Both the position numbers and the translations under genes were made by a program. Of a stretch of DNA of 64,000 nt, positions 40,902-52,079 are shown one piece after another. This stretch comes from Phymatolithon calcareum. Lineage: Eukaryota; Rhodophyta; Florideophyceae; Hapalidiales. Numbering within the stretch: position 1 is the stretch's first letter; every line of letters begins with the position of its first letter. The notes under the pieces were generated by a model. The model worked only from the letters and a program-made list of their open reading frames with translations, ran no database searches and had not been told where the DNA came from. The DNA lies in the NCBI GenBank assembly GCA_977006965.1, contig OZ345356.1, positions 1,736,001-1,800,000 of the forward strand, written 5' to 3'.

Positions 40902-42090
40902 GCGGGCGGTGGGGAGGGGGGGGAGCGAATGTTCATTCATTGCGGTTTGCGCGGTCGTTCAACTTTTTCTCCACCGGCCCGACGGGATGCGGTGTGCGTA
41001 AGCTGGGCGTGGGTGTGCTTGTGAGGGAATAATATTGCCGTTGACTAATTTCCCACGTATCCTGTAAACCGAACGGGGGTCGTTCAGAGTTTGTGCAGTC
41101 GGGCCAGGCCGAGGCCCGATGGGAAGGGGAGCCCGCCTTCCGCACTTTCGGCGGGTGGAATACAGGTGTGCATTGTAGGGAGCGAATGGAGACGGGCGGA
41201 GGACGGTGAACGTTGGGAAGGTGCAGGGAGCGCTGTGAAACACGTCAACACACATAAGCGATGTACAGAGGTTGCGGTTGGACTAAGTCGCAAGCGAGCG
41301 GACTCTGGACGGAAGTGATGGCAGTCCCGAGTCTGTAAGGCGGTAATGGGATTAGGTGACGGTTCGTCAGAAACGGGTTCGATTTCAGTTTGCTGGGATG
41401 AGGGGGCGGATTAGATTCGTGGTATGGATGATGAGAAGAGGAGTACACAAGAATGTTATCGGAGAGATCAAGGTGCGGTTCTGGCGATGAGTTTGAGTTT
41501 AAAATTAAAAGAAAAGCTGAAATTCTGAGAAAGTGGCATTGGGGATGCAGTTTAATTGAAGGATGCTGGAAGGAGGCGCAACTGTTTCAGAGGATTTCTG
41601 TTCGTGCATTGTAGCTTCTCAGTCCTTAAATTCAGGAAGGAAATCCATTGCTGTAATCTACCGGCTTAGGTGATGTACAATATTCACATTCTGTGTGGGG
41701 TCGGGTCGCCACTCTCACATCTGCGATTATTCCTATTTTTCACATCATTGTTTTCAGAAATTTTACCTTTAATCTTTCGCGTGCACTACAGTGCACTGTT
41801 CGTATGAAAGAAGGACCGAAGGCCGTGAGAAGCGAGGGAGCGCAATATAAACTGAACATGTTTATGTTATAGAGCGTCGTCACCACGCAGACGTACTGTA
41901 CGTAATCCCGACCGGAAGCTAATATTCAGAACAGAAGACATGCCTGTACAGCAAAACATCAAATGAGCCGCATTTGTTTCAGAAATTAGAATACATTTTA
42001 AACTACTGCACCTGCTTGTAAGTCTTCCCGTCCCTTCCATTTTGTCCGGTCAAACGATCACCATCCTCTATGATACAGTCCAGGCCATTT
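40902..42090. other. SP3 upstream region
   Basis: Paralogous to 32880-34313; contains no conserved frame. Confidence 0.5.
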
Positions 42091-42398
42091 GCCTACGTCA
42101 TGCTCTGTCCTACTTGCCGGCAAATCTTTTTGCACCTTTCCCCTCGCGCACTGTAATCGCCTCTACCTCAACGACATGAACATATTTTCACGCCATGAAA
42201 ATTCAACTAAAAACCGATACAGAATAGACTGCTAACATACTTACAGACTCGAGCGTAGAAACCCCATTACTTCCTGGTGCCACCGGAGTTTTGAATACAT
42301 CCTTGCGTCCTCGGAATGATATTTCTTCGCCAAATTGCAAGACTGCCATTGTCGATTGCGGCACGGTAAATTCTAGAACACTCTACACTCTTTTAATG
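42091..42398. other. No feature recognised
   Basis: Unique sequence between the duplicated unit and LINE debris; nothing supported. Confidence 0.4.
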
Positions 42399-42550
42399 CA
42401 AGTTTTATTTAAAAACCCCACAAACTTCCGAAAACATGGCAAGGCTTCCGCTATCTTCCTATGTGTACCTCACGGAAATGCATGGTCAAAAAGGCGGACA
42501 GAAGAACTTAGGATCTTATATAATCTTATCTCGATTGCGGACCTCCAGTA
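42399..42550 (-). mobile_element. LINE D 3' end, diverged
   Basis: CAAGTTTTATTTAAAAACCC and CACAAACTTCCGAAAACATG match the tail-side of LINE D at 25870-25920. Confidence 0.65.
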
Positions 42551-42599
42551 TAGTTCGCCGTGGACGACGCCTGGTAGCAAGGTGTCATTCTGTGACATT

Positions 42600-42775
42600 C
42601 AAGTATTGAGTTTGAGTGCAAGAGACTCATGTTGGGAGAGATTTACGAATCAAGAATGTTTAGAGCAGCCAGATGACTTTAGCGTAGAGATTATGCAAGA
42701 GCTGCCCCGTTACTCCAAGGTGAGGCTTTGGGAGCTCTCAAAAAAATAAAATCATCAAATATCCCCTGTGACATT
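42600..42775 (+). mobile_element. LINE B-type 3' end
   Basis: TTGAGTTTGAGTGCAAGAGA to GGGAGCTCTC, an A-rich stretch and ATATCCCC. It matches the end of the 50651-51975 copy. Confidence 0.75.
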
Positions 42776-43007
42776 CAAGCTGTACGATGCTGCATCTCGT
42801 TCAAGTACGTACTCCCAATTATCTCGAATGATACACTATCTTTCCGATTACTTCCGTATGTTCCGCTCCTCAGCCAGATTATAGACATTTCCCACTTTCG
42901 AATCTCTACTTGTCATTACTATTGGTCTTTAAAGCTGAGTTACTTTAGAGCATGGGCAGTGCAAACAATTTAGTAGATGTTCCGCACAACAAGAGTCCTT
43001 TTTTTGC
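42776..43007. other. No feature recognised
   Basis: AT-rich; nothing supported. Confidence 0.35.
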
Positions 43008-43132
43008 AACTGTTTAGTTGTTTATTTGAAAGCCCTCATTAACACTCCTAAGACTGTACGGGAGCAGCTTTTCGTAACTTGTTCATTCTAGTATATCGCC
43101 TGGTCCCTAATACAGGGACTCGTCGACAACAA
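43008..43132 (-). mobile_element. LINE G 3' end
   Basis: Matches 17060-17185: TGCAACTGTTTAGTTGTTTA, CTAAGACTGTACGGGAG and the TAATACAGGGACTCGTCG end of the ORF. Confidence 0.8.
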
Positions 43133-43226
43133 GAGTCCTGTTTTTCTGCACCTTGTCCATCCTTAGCCTAACATTCACACCGTCCTCATTTGCCGAGAAT
43201 GTAATTGACAGTACAGTACATTTAGG

Positions 43227-43253
43227 CTAAGTTGATCATGATGATCAACTTAG
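43227..43253. repeat. 27-bp near-perfect palindrome
   Basis: CTAAGTTGATCAT-G-ATGATCAACTTAG has 13-bp arms around a single base. The symmetry extends to 19-bp arms with one mismatch (TTTAGGCTAAGTTGATCAT). The function is unknown. Confidence 0.85.
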
Positions 43254-43499
43254 CGTAAATGGACTCTATCTGCCGTCTCCGCACTTGTGCATACGTATAT
43301 CGATTATCAGTCACCAGAATCATTTGTCCATTTACTGCTTGATTTTCGTTTCTGCTTCCGAAGGGCATCCAAAAGTGTCTTACAGTCATAAACAATGTTG
43401 CTCATAAAAATACACATTCACAAATTTTGAGAATTTGTCCATCTCTGTCCAAAATTCGCATTGCACGTATTCCACTGTTCAGTAATCTACACTAATGCG

Positions 43500-43682
43500 G
43501 ACACGGAGGAGACCAGAGGTGGTTTTTGAACTCCATTGAATCGTGTTACACCAACAAAAAAGAAACTCTTCTTTTCACAGAATCCAGCCAAAACCTCTTG
43601 GCACTACGAAAGTTGCCCCAAACGTCAGCAGATGTGTTGTTAGCTTTTAAATAAAAATCTGCATTTCTTCTTCTTCTTCTTG
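43500..43682 (+). mobile_element. LINE C 3' end with (TTC)n tail
   Basis: GAGACCAGAGGTGG to TTTTAAATAAAAATCTGC and five TTC/CTT units at 43668-43682. Confidence 0.85.
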
Positions 43683-44460
43683 GAGAAAAGCATGCCATCT
43701 ATGAAAGACTTTCTGAATTGTAAGAGCTCTTCTAACGGCGTTAGTAACACATTCTTGCTTCCAGTCTGTTTCCTCCCTGGAGTTAGTATACTGCCAGCGC
43801 TGAAATAGCTAACATGGACCCTTAAAGAAGAGAAGACGAGGCTCGAGCCATTGAGATTATAATAAAGAAGTCTGATTAAGGCATATGAAAATTTTCGAGG
43901 CTACTGGAATACAAGCTTAGGAAGCTAGGGATTTTCCGCCAGTTGGAACTCGTTGTACCTTCTCATTCCTACTACACTCAGGTCTTTTCGAGCGCAAATT
44001 CAGACTTGTAGGGTCCGCGTTCCTCGAAAATCGCCGATTGGCAAACCTTCATGCAACAGTGGGCAACACAGGCGTTAACGACTTTGCTCTCCTGAAACGT
44101 CTCTACAAAGTAAAACGTACTCCTTTGCATCTAGCATATCATAAATGTATACCCATCTTTAACGCCTTGTTCAAGTATTAATGCGAATACGAAATACACC
44201 TAACGCCATGATCGAAGTCCAATCAAGCACTTCTGGACAAGGTCGAAGGACTGTTCTACTCCCTCATATTTTGCCACTTTTCTAAGCAAAGAATGATCGA
44301 ATGCAGCGCTATGTGGAATCAATGCACCAGAGCTGCGATGCAAGAATTATGGGAGCTCTTTGCGTTGGGACTCCTGCATAAAAAAAGGAACTGGAGGAAA
44401 CGTAGTTACGCAGCCCAGTATGAAGACTTTTTTATACCTTCAAGACCATGAACTTTTAAT
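43683..44460. mobile_element. Mixed LINE fragments
   Basis: At about 43685-43790 (minus) the end LEELLQFRKSFIDGMLF of an ORF2 can be read. At about 44130-44420 (plus) CEYEIHLTP and DKVEGLFYSLIF read as the post-RT block of a LINE F-like element. Both are badly decayed. Confidence 0.6.
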
Positions 44461-44999
44461 CGTCCCAGCCGGTGGCGCCGCAGGCATAAAGGTCACTGAC
44501 ATGGAAGAAAAGGTAAGAAACTAACGGAAATTCAAAATTTTCAGTCGATTTATTTTTGAGCTGGTTTTCAGTAAAAGTCAACAGAAATGGTTTGCTTCAG
44601 ATTTTTAGATAAATTTCTGCGGCAGCGACCCGCTTGGGAAACCTTTGAACATAAAATGCTTTTTACTTCAATATCAACTTTAAATAGGCTCCAAATAAGA
44701 GTTTCTGCAGCAAAGTTCCAGTTGGAATCCGATGCACGTATCGAAGCATCTATCAGAATGAAATCCGTTGTTCTGCAAGTGTTGTACTTTACATCCAAAA
44801 TCACTTACGCCCCAGCTGGATAAAATCCTATCCCTTTTTGATCGCCTGCTTCATACCCTCATTCAACGATGAGTCTACAATCCGAAGCACGTGTGAAATA
44901 ATATCTAAAAAGAGGTAAAGTTTGTACCGGATAGGACGGATTGCTGGATCAGTCCGTCCGAATCGATCACTTCTCATGGTTCCTTCTCAATAAATCCAC
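44461..44999. other. No gene supported
   Basis: Overlapping 78-codon frames occur on both strands (44568-44823) with no recognisable motif and no second copy in the window. Confidence 0.4.
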
Positions 45000-45005
45000 T
45001 TTATT
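45000..45005 (-). promoter_or_regulatory. Candidate polyadenylation signal of the CAP gene
   Basis: AATAAA on the minus strand, 82 bp after the stop codon of the CAP/PR-1 gene. Confidence 0.5.
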
Positions 45006-45086
45006 ACGTGATCGAAACTAACATCCATCCCTGAAGAATCTCTAGCACGCGTCTCGCCATGACTTTTAATCCACTCTTCGAGGACC

Positions 45087-45701
45087 TTAGTACGGCCTTC
45101 GATTCATCACATTGCCCGGCTTCCTATAGTGGCAAACAAACACGTAACCCTTTTGAGGCGATCCCGCACCGGCGCACCCAACCGATCTGGTACCGCGCCA
45201 AATCATCTGCGTATAGTGCCCTACCTGAAACCAATTTCCGGTAGTACTGACATGAGGAAAGGTTCCATACCTGAAATACCGCTTCTCTTTCCCCCAAGCG
45301 TCGACCATTTCTGTATAACTAAACCTTCTTCCCCATCCCTTCCATAAGTTCTCTCCGGTATTCGGGAACACTCCACCGCTATGACGAAGTTTGCTCTCCC
45401 TCGCGATGACATTCGCCCACCTTCTCGCCGTCTTCTCTAGGTTGGTTGACCACCTCAGCGGAGCGATGCGAAGCGGAGTGCGGTACTTGTTATGTGCCCG
45501 GAGGATTGCATTCGAATTTGCATTTGCATTTTCAGCTAATGACTCCGGCTGTGGGATCGAGGGCGATAGGACTTTTGCCAGGAAGACAGAGTCGGCTCTG
45601 CAAGTGTTCATTTCGTTCATATTCACAAATTCTTCTTCGGAACGGATTACTGTGACGGCCGTCACGAAAATGAACAAGGAAACAAGACGCCGGAGCTCCA
45701 T
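45087..45701 (-). CDS. CAP/SCP/PR-1-type secreted protein
   Basis: An intact, intronless frame of 204 codons. Residues 1-21 are a signal peptide (RRLVSLFIFVTAVTVIRS). Residues about 64-194 are a complete CAP domain: ILRAHNKYRTPLRIAPLRW, H107 in KLRHSGG, E117 in GENLWKGWG, E139 in MVDAWGKEKRYF, and H162 in VGHYTQMIWRGTRSVGC with YVFVCHY at the end. H107, E117, E139 and H162 are the usual CAP cavity tetrad, and C176 with C190 can pair. CAP proteins (plant PR-1, fungal Pry) act outside the cell and bind sterols or lipids; the substrate here is unknown. It has a TATA box about 110 bp upstream. It is the only undamaged single-copy gene in the window. Confidence 0.93.
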   Translation of the reverse strand: MELRRLVSLFIFVTAVTVIRSEEEFVNMNEMNTCRADSVFLAKVLSPSIPQPESLAENANANSNAILRAHNKYRTPLRIAPLRWSTNLEKTARRWANVIARESKLRHSGGVFPNTGENLWKGWGRRFSYTEMVDAWGKEKRYFRYGTFPHVSTTGNWFQVGHYTQMIWRGTRSVGCAGAGSPQKGYVFVCHYRKPGNVMNRRPY

Positions 45702-45810
45702 GTCGGTGATCTTATTTTCAAGAACTTCAAGCTCGGGATGAGCAACGATTAGCTGGTACGTCGAGTAGAACTATGTGCGGCTGACGCTAAGTTCAACCTC
45801 CAGCTCTGCC

Positions 45811-45815
45811 TTATA
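45811..45815 (-). promoter_or_regulatory. Candidate TATA box of CAP gene
   Basis: CTGGATATAAGGCAG on the minus strand, about 110 bp before the ATG. Confidence 0.45.
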
Positions 45816-45849
45816 TCCAGATTCTCAGGTGCGCAGAGAAGAAATAGTT

Positions 45850-47340
45850 TGCTTTGCAATGTGCTTTTCTTGGGTCCTTTGAACAAAAATCAGGGTCATT
45901 TCAGTGATTATCTCAGATTTAGGTGATGCTACAGTGCACTACAAACCAGATCCTACTTATTTGAGAAAGAATAGGACCATTTTTTTCTCAGAAATACTCA
46001 CCTCTCTCAGGTAATCTTTTTTATTGAAAAAACCCTTTTTGGACCGTCTGGGGAGATATTTCACTGCATTAGACTAGTGCGTTGTATGTTTCCAACGCAC
46101 GGAAACGAGTCTGTCGTAATTAGTTGATTTATTTTTTAAAATAAATTTATTACAACAAATCAACTTACGGAAGTGTCTCACTATTGTCGAAAATTTCCCA
46201 TGACAACGCCGGAATTGCATAATACATCATCGACGGCTTGAGTGACATCATCTTCTTCTGCAGTGGTCAATATGGGCTTTGGTAGGATATTTTATAGTGT
46301 TCAAACTGATCATGGTCCTTAACTGCCCTTTTTCTTCAATTAATTTCGGAGTTGCTGTGAAACATGTAAGGCAACCGTTTTTTCTCACCGAGCGGTCTTT
46401 CTGCTTGACTCAGATTCGTTGTAAGCATAATTTCTCTTGAAAGGCATCTGTGGAATTCGATTCTTGGATAGTACTAAGCGTGTCGAGCTCGAGCTCTATC
46501 TTAGCGCCTCCTGCTTGTTCCACAATAATTGCCGATCTTCGTCGAAGTTTCTAGAGCATGTACTGTCGATTGATTTCGCCTTTATGACAGCTCACTAGAA
46601 TGCATGACGATCCGTGGAAAGACAAGGGCTCCACGTTACGGTTTCCAGAAAGAAGCAGTAACATTGTTCTTGAGCAATGCTTTGGACTAGTCAACCGCTC
46701 ATACTTCACCCTGAATATTGGGTGAAATAAGATATAGACATTTTCTGTTCAGTTCAAATGAGGAGTACACAAGACCAGCCCCTACGAGCGCCGAATCTCA
46801 ACAATGACCAAAAGCGCGTTGTCACTTTGCACTCATGAAATTGTCCTTAATCGTTCGGACTGATCAGGGTCAGGGTTGCTGAGTAATCCAATTAATGCAT
46901 TGGTATCAACACCTCATGAGAGAACCTCCTGATAATTGCCAAGCTTGCTCAGAGAGCGATATGGCGCAGTCGAATATCAGCCTGATGACACGCGAAGCCG
47001 AACTTTCGTTGTCGGCGAGATGACTACGATGAGATCAGCGATTGCCGCCAGAAGCTAGGTTCCACGAGTATGGTGCCCAAAGGGTCTATGAATCGATAGC
47101 TTTGTCTACGACGAGTGCAACACACCGTCTCCTGCGCTCGGAATTATCAGCACTAGCTCGCGCTTAAACTAGTGAATGGTTCTTGTTTCTTCTTGATGCT
47201 TTGCTTCCCTTGCAGTGAGATACTCACAGCGAGCTTTTTTATCATTTCTGCTACACCAATTTCGTGACCCAACTTGGGTAAACATTTGCGTTCCCCTTGA
47301 ATACGATAGTAAAACTTTCCACAAAATTAGTCTAATGATT
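45850..47340. other. Long stretch without a supported gene
   Basis: Contains an inverted repeat (46122-46165) and a faint gypsy-like trace at 46310-46380 (minus, PKLIEEKGQLRTMISL). The rest shows nothing recognisable. Confidence 0.45.
46122..46165. repeat. AT-rich imperfect inverted repeat
   Basis: Arms AGTTGATTT (46122-46130) and AAATCAACT (46157-46165) around an AT-rich core that is itself partly palindromic. Confidence 0.55.
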
Positions 47341-47563
47341 ACTTCTGCGTGCATTGTATTTGACCAGGCTCTCTATGTCGCGCAGAGCGGGCCTCGAAAT
47401 AATGCTAGCATTATGGGAAATATGCGGGAGACTCAAATGTCTTCCTCGGCCATGGCGCAAAGCAACTCTGATTCCCTTGTACAAGAAAGGCCCAGCTCAT
47501 GTCACAGAAAACTACAGGCCCATATCTCTTTTCAGTCAAGCCAAGAAAATAATTGACTCAGCT

Positions 47564-47567
47564 CTAG
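47564..47567. repeat. CTAG target duplication of piggyBac-like copy 1 (left)
   Basis: CTAG at 47564-47567 and again at 49519-49522. Joining across one copy restores the LINE F reading DSALDAYIREN. Confidence 0.9.
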
Positions 47568-49518
47568 TGTCTATTTTACGGAAATTTTCCCTCAATTGAG
47601 GGAAGAGATTCATTTAATTTTTTGTTCATGAAAGTTACACATTATCAAGCGCATCAACAGTGCCAAGCTCATAGATGTCTTCAGCATGCTTAGTGAAGCA
47701 GTTCCTAACAGTGGAAATGTCGCAAATGTATATTGTGGCACTATCAAGCGTATTACATTGTGAGAACACAATGGTCGAGGTCTTGCATTTTCAAACTCTG
47801 TAGTTCTTTTGCACAACAAAAGTAGTCATCATGATCTCTACAATCATCCTTTTACTTTTCTTAGGGGTAACGTGGCGTCCAACACTGCTCTCGAATGCAA
47901 ATGTACGCTCTGGCGCGACTGAACTTCCACAAGTGATGCGCTTGTCAAATGCTATCGAAGACTTGCTCTCCCCGCACTTCACAAAACCTTCACTGCGTCA
48001 TGTGCTGCTGACACTCCGCATGGTCACAAGAGAATAACAGCTAGCTAGCAACCTAGAAAATCTCCAGAAGAGTTAGATGGCCCCTATGAACTATAGACGC
48101 ACTTGTTGAATCTCTGCAGAGTCAGCACTCACTAAGTATGAATCTACACATGCAATGCGCCTTATACCGGCATACGCGGCCATAAGACAGCACAGAACTG
48201 CCATTCCATGGGCCATCTCGCCTTCAAAATCTCTTTGACACAGTGTGCTTTCTGTAGTCATTCGTGGGATCGACATAATCTTGACCGAGGTGACCAGCGG
48301 TACTGCGCAGAGTAAATGTCGCCTAATTCACTTGATTGCACTCTGAATGAAATAAACCGGAGGTATTCGGCCATCGGCATCCCTTTTTTGGAAGAAGAAG
48401 GGCCAGGGAGATACTTCTTCGGCCTGGTAGACTTCCAGAAAGCACTCTCAGCGCCGAACTCAACTCTTGCCATGAGGACGAGTATTTCGAAAAACTTAAT
48501 AGGCTCTGTCATTGTAGTCTCTTTTCGCCCCTTTCTTCTCAGCTTAGCGGACGTCCAAGCAGCAAGTTTTCGCAGGTAACTTGGGGAAACATTGTCACCA
48601 CGCAATCGTACTTCGAATGAAGTCCAATACCACAAATTTCGAATAAGAAGTCTCTGTTTAGAGTGCGAAGTTTCCAGAACTGAGAGTAAAATTGTCTCTG
48701 AAACGGACATAGAACTTCCGCTTGTACCTTGGGACCCAATGAGCGCAAGTATTCGGCTCGCGGTCGGGCGTGATGACATCAAGTTCCCGGTGCGATGTTT
48801 GGTCTCAAGGGCCTTGTAAGACTTAGGCGAGAGTGCTCGGAAGAGGGCGTTTAGAGCCTCTGGAGGTTTTATCGAAGCTTGTATGCCCTTCTGAGGAGCA
48901 TGTGATCGCAACTGTAGACGATAAGCAGGCGTTTCGCGATGAAGATTGGCAAGAATGAACACTGTAAGCAGGCATGGGCGGTACCGCGCTGTGCCGGTGT
49001 TGGCTCGTTTCAAGCTTTTCAACGTCTGTAATGTCATCGTCAGCGTTCTCTGCCTTGACGTTGACAATGTGGACTGACTTAATATTAGTCTTCTTCAATG
49101 GATGACGAATCAGAATCCATTTCATGCGATGTAACATGCTCGCGCGACCTCTGATTTTTTCCCCGAGTACAATCTGAACCATACTACTCACCTTTTTTGA
49201 CTTCGAAATGGCTCCGTATAGTCTGGAGCACTCTGCAAGACTGGTTGCAGATGCTTCCTTTGTGTGTACTGATGTACCGACCGCGCGCGGCCGGTGTTTT
49301 TCTCCTGGAATGGCAGGTCTGGTACTTCTGCGTGACCAACATATTATCGTTTCTGGCGCCGAACGAAGCGAACTTAAGCTAGTAGTGTGGATACTCCTCG
49401 GACAGAAGATGAGCCAGGCTTTACGAATATGGCGTGAGCGATCTGTTTCGAATTTGCTTTATTGATTTTTTCGAGCTTTCAAATCGCCCCTCAATTGAGG
49501 GGGTTCGTAAAATAGACA
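47568..49518 (-). mobile_element. piggyBac-like element, copy 1
   Basis: 1951 bp. Terminal inverted repeats TGTCTATTTTACG are exact at both ends (47568-47580; complement at 49506-49518). Just inside each end is the palindrome CCCTCAATTGAGGG. The transposase frame is on the minus strand and has lost part of its core. Confidence 0.9.
47610..49191 (-). pseudogene. piggyBac-like transposase, degraded
   Basis: The N-terminal 122 codons (49191-48823) align with the start of copy 2. Later readings are LRKLAAWTSAKLRRKGRKET, a segment RPKKYLPGP, then, after a deletion that removes the first catalytic Asp region, GEMAHGMAVLCC and CVDSYLVSADSAE (second Asp). The C-terminal zinc-binding tail is frameshifted near 47800-47640. 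Confidence 0.75.
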
Positions 49519-49696
49519 CTAGATGCATATATACGCGAGAATTACCGCTTCAATAAAGTTCAGCTGGGTTTTCGGAAAGACAGAAGCACATATCTCGCTA
49601 TACTCCGGGCAAAAAGTACAATGAAAAAGTGTCATCTGTTCATGTCAATTGTCGACCTATTCGCGGCATAGGATAGTGTGCCAAGGGATATCCTCA

Positions 49697-50531
49697 TGAC
49701 ACGGGAGTAACCCACCACGCAACACTAAAGCGCATAAGCGCCGCGAAGGGAATCATCATGGGACTAAAAGACCTGGGAGTCCAAGCGCAAGGACTAGCTA
49801 CTACCAAGAACATAGCAATGTACAAGGCTCTTGTGCAATGCAGATGGGAGTACGCGATACACCTCACACCATGGACAAACTCAGTCGAAGCGCAGATCAA
49901 CCAAGCGGAGGGTCTGTTCTACTCTGTTGCCTTCGGTAACTATGCGAAACGATTGCACGCCGGAATGCGAGCCCTCTGCAGAATTACTCCACCAAAGATA
50001 AGAAGAGCGCAACTCGGAGAGCACTTCGCACAGAGGCTTATACGAGGGAAGGACGAAATCGAGAAGGAAGCAAATTACGCAGGAAAAGAAGGGGACATAA
50101 AGCAAGCAGAGAGGGATATCCGCTATCTGCAGGAGCATGAGCTCCTAAGAGGCAGTACCGAGCGAGCCGTACGAGGGCTGGTGACCCACAAACACGAGAG
50201 CAACCGCCGACGACAGGAATGGATTGAAAAGGAAGAAGAAAAAGAGAGAAAAATTACTGTCGATACTAAGGAGAAAGTAAGCCCTGTACTCCAAATTCGA
50301 TCCAGGAAACACCGACTCCTAGCAGTTAAGTGGTTCTTTGGCCGCTTCCCACCACGAAGAGCAGAGTCGTACATTGAACATTTCAACGAGGTCGCGGAAG
50401 AGAATCTGAAAACTCTACAACGAAATTTGACAAGTCCAAGAGCAGAAGAATCTTGGGAAAAAGGGACGAAAACGGCGATTGACAAACTTTTAGCCTTGGA
50501 AATCCATATGTTAGAAGAAATGATAGTGTAA
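49697..50531 (+). pseudogene. LINE F ORF2 C-terminal region
   Basis: An open frame of 257 codons (from the ATG at 49758, upstream reading LKRISAAKGII). It carries the post-RT block WEYAIHLTPW, MRALCRITPPKIRRAQLGEH, a charged helix (KEEEKERKITVDTKE) and the C-terminal domain RKHRLLAVKWFFGRFPPRRA, ending at a stop at 50529-50531. It is read to the end without damage but cannot be functional alone. Confidence 0.8.
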
Positions 50532-50632
50532 TGTGATCTGATTGGGTAATGAGATGGCAGTATGAACGGGAAGCTGCTCTGGTGTTGGTGAATACCGGCG
50601 TTGAGGGCTTCTAAAATAAAAACCTACAATTT

Positions 50633-50650
50633 CCCCCCCCCCCCCCCCCC
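50633..50650 (+). repeat. Run of 18 C at a LINE F / LINE B junction
   Basis: The run follows the LINE F 3' UTR directly, and the next base starts a LINE B RT (GATATCCTCATGA). The run is probably the LINE F tail, as LINE B ends with ATATCCCC. Confidence 0.8.
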
Positions 50651-51975
50651 GATATCCTCATGAAGAGGCTCACGGAGAAACTTCCTGAAGAGGTGGAAAG
50701 GATGGTTGCGCACCTGTTAAAATCCACATCAGCTGGAGGCGAGCCAGAAACGTGGTGTATCATCGACCGAGGAGTGCCTCAAGGTTCCCCGCTTAGTCCA
50801 TGCCTGTACAACATATTCATGGACACATTCGCAAAAGCTGTCTCCAAGACAGAGGGAAACATCTCAGAGAGCCCAGTGCAATTGTTCGAAGATGATGTTC
50901 AGCTTCAAGCGAAGACAGGACGAGGAAAGCAGAAACGTTTTGATATAGCGACCATTTGGGCAATCGAAAATGGCACGAAATGAAACACAAAACTAGGAAG
51001 TACAAAGGGCTTCAGAAGCACACGTTTTACTTGGCCGGACGAAAACTGCATCAAGCCTGGAGGCTCTCGTATCTTGGGGTAATCATGAATAACAAGGGTG
51101 TTACGGATGACACGGCCATAACTAGAGTTCGAAATGCTGCAGGATGCATACGTAAGAGTCGGGAGTTTGGAGAGAATGTTCGAGGATTCAAACCGGAGAC
51201 ATGCATCAGGATCTTTAAGTCGCTAATTATCCCGAAATGGGAGTATGTGCTAAACGTAACTCCAATGACAAATCGATTGCTCTCAGAAATCGAGTCGGCA
51301 GAGGGCTGGTTCTAAAAGAATGTTTTCGGAAATATGCCGAGTCCTATGCCGACTGGGCCGACCAAAGATGAAGAGACTTCATAAAGCAGAAAGGTTTGCA
51401 TTATGCCTGGTAAGACACAAAAAGCGCCTTAGAGTACTTTGGAAGAGATGAGGTCATAAAGGAAGCAATGAACGATATTGAATATCTCAAGATTTATGAA
51501 GACGGACGACAAGCCCTTCAGAAAGCCCAGGAGGATCTCTCACCAAGAAGAGGAGTAGAGAAGAAATTATTCAGGTATGGGAAAAGGAAGAAAAAGGAAG
51601 TCAATGCTGATTGCTACTGAAGGCAAGCTATTAGGGATTCTTGACATAGGAGAAAGAACAAGACATTTATTGTGCCTATGATTGACATTCAATCAAGCAC
51701 CCCTTGGAGAAAATCAGTATTGGGTGCCCACTGTGGGTTAACCTCGGTGATCGAACTAGTCGCCTAATAACGTTCTCTAGCGTTGTCGAAAATGAGTGCA
51801 TATATTGAGTTTGAGTGCAAGAGACTCACAGGAGTTCTTGTTGGCAGAGAATTATGAATCAAGAACGATTTGAGTAGCCAGAGGACTTTCGCTTAGAGAC
51901 TATCGCAAGAGCTGCCCCGTTGCTCCAAAGGGAGAATTTCGGAGCTCTCAAAATAAAATCTTCAAGTATCTCCCT
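50651..51975 (+). mobile_element. LINE B3, 5'-truncated and decayed
   Basis: DILMKRLTEKLPEEVERMV, CIIDRGVPQGSPLSPCLYN, LFEDDVQLQAK (catalytic FADD changed to FEDD), MNNKGVTDDTAITRVRNA and KWEYVLNVTP, then degraded to a 3' end near 51975 (AAAATAAAATCTTCAAGTAT). Confidence 0.85.
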
Positions 51976-52079
51976 ATGTCGCGCTGGCCCACGTGGAATA
52001 CTAAAAACACTCTCTACTCCCCATGCTGGGTCTCGACACGCGGAGCATGCAAAAACCGTCTCAGATGCGATGACAGGTT

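Larger units (their letters stand above)
34946..42090. repeat. Segmental duplication copy 3 (MP3-SP3 unit)
   Basis: This is the best preserved copy. Insertions specific to it are at 35271-35687, 37647-37973, 38066-38226 and 38532-38967. Confidence 0.85.
47341..50650 (+). mobile_element. LINE F, split by piggyBac-like copy 1
   Basis: The left part (to 47567) encodes ENYRPISLFSQAKKIIDSAL. The right part (from 49519) continues LDAYIRENYRFNKVQLGFRK and VDLFAA-DSVPRDILM. Then an internal deletion at about 49697 removes RT motifs B to D, and the C-terminal 257 codons (49758-50531) are open. The 3' UTR ends AAAATAAAAACCTACAATTT followed by 18 C. Confidence 0.88.

Noticed and set aside
42291-42749. 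152-codon plus-strand frame
   Set aside because: It crosses a unique stretch, an antisense LINE D end and a LINE B end, so it is a chance frame.
44568-44823. Overlapping 78-codon frames on both strands
   Set aside because: No motif, no start context and no homologue in the window; chance frames in non-coding DNA.
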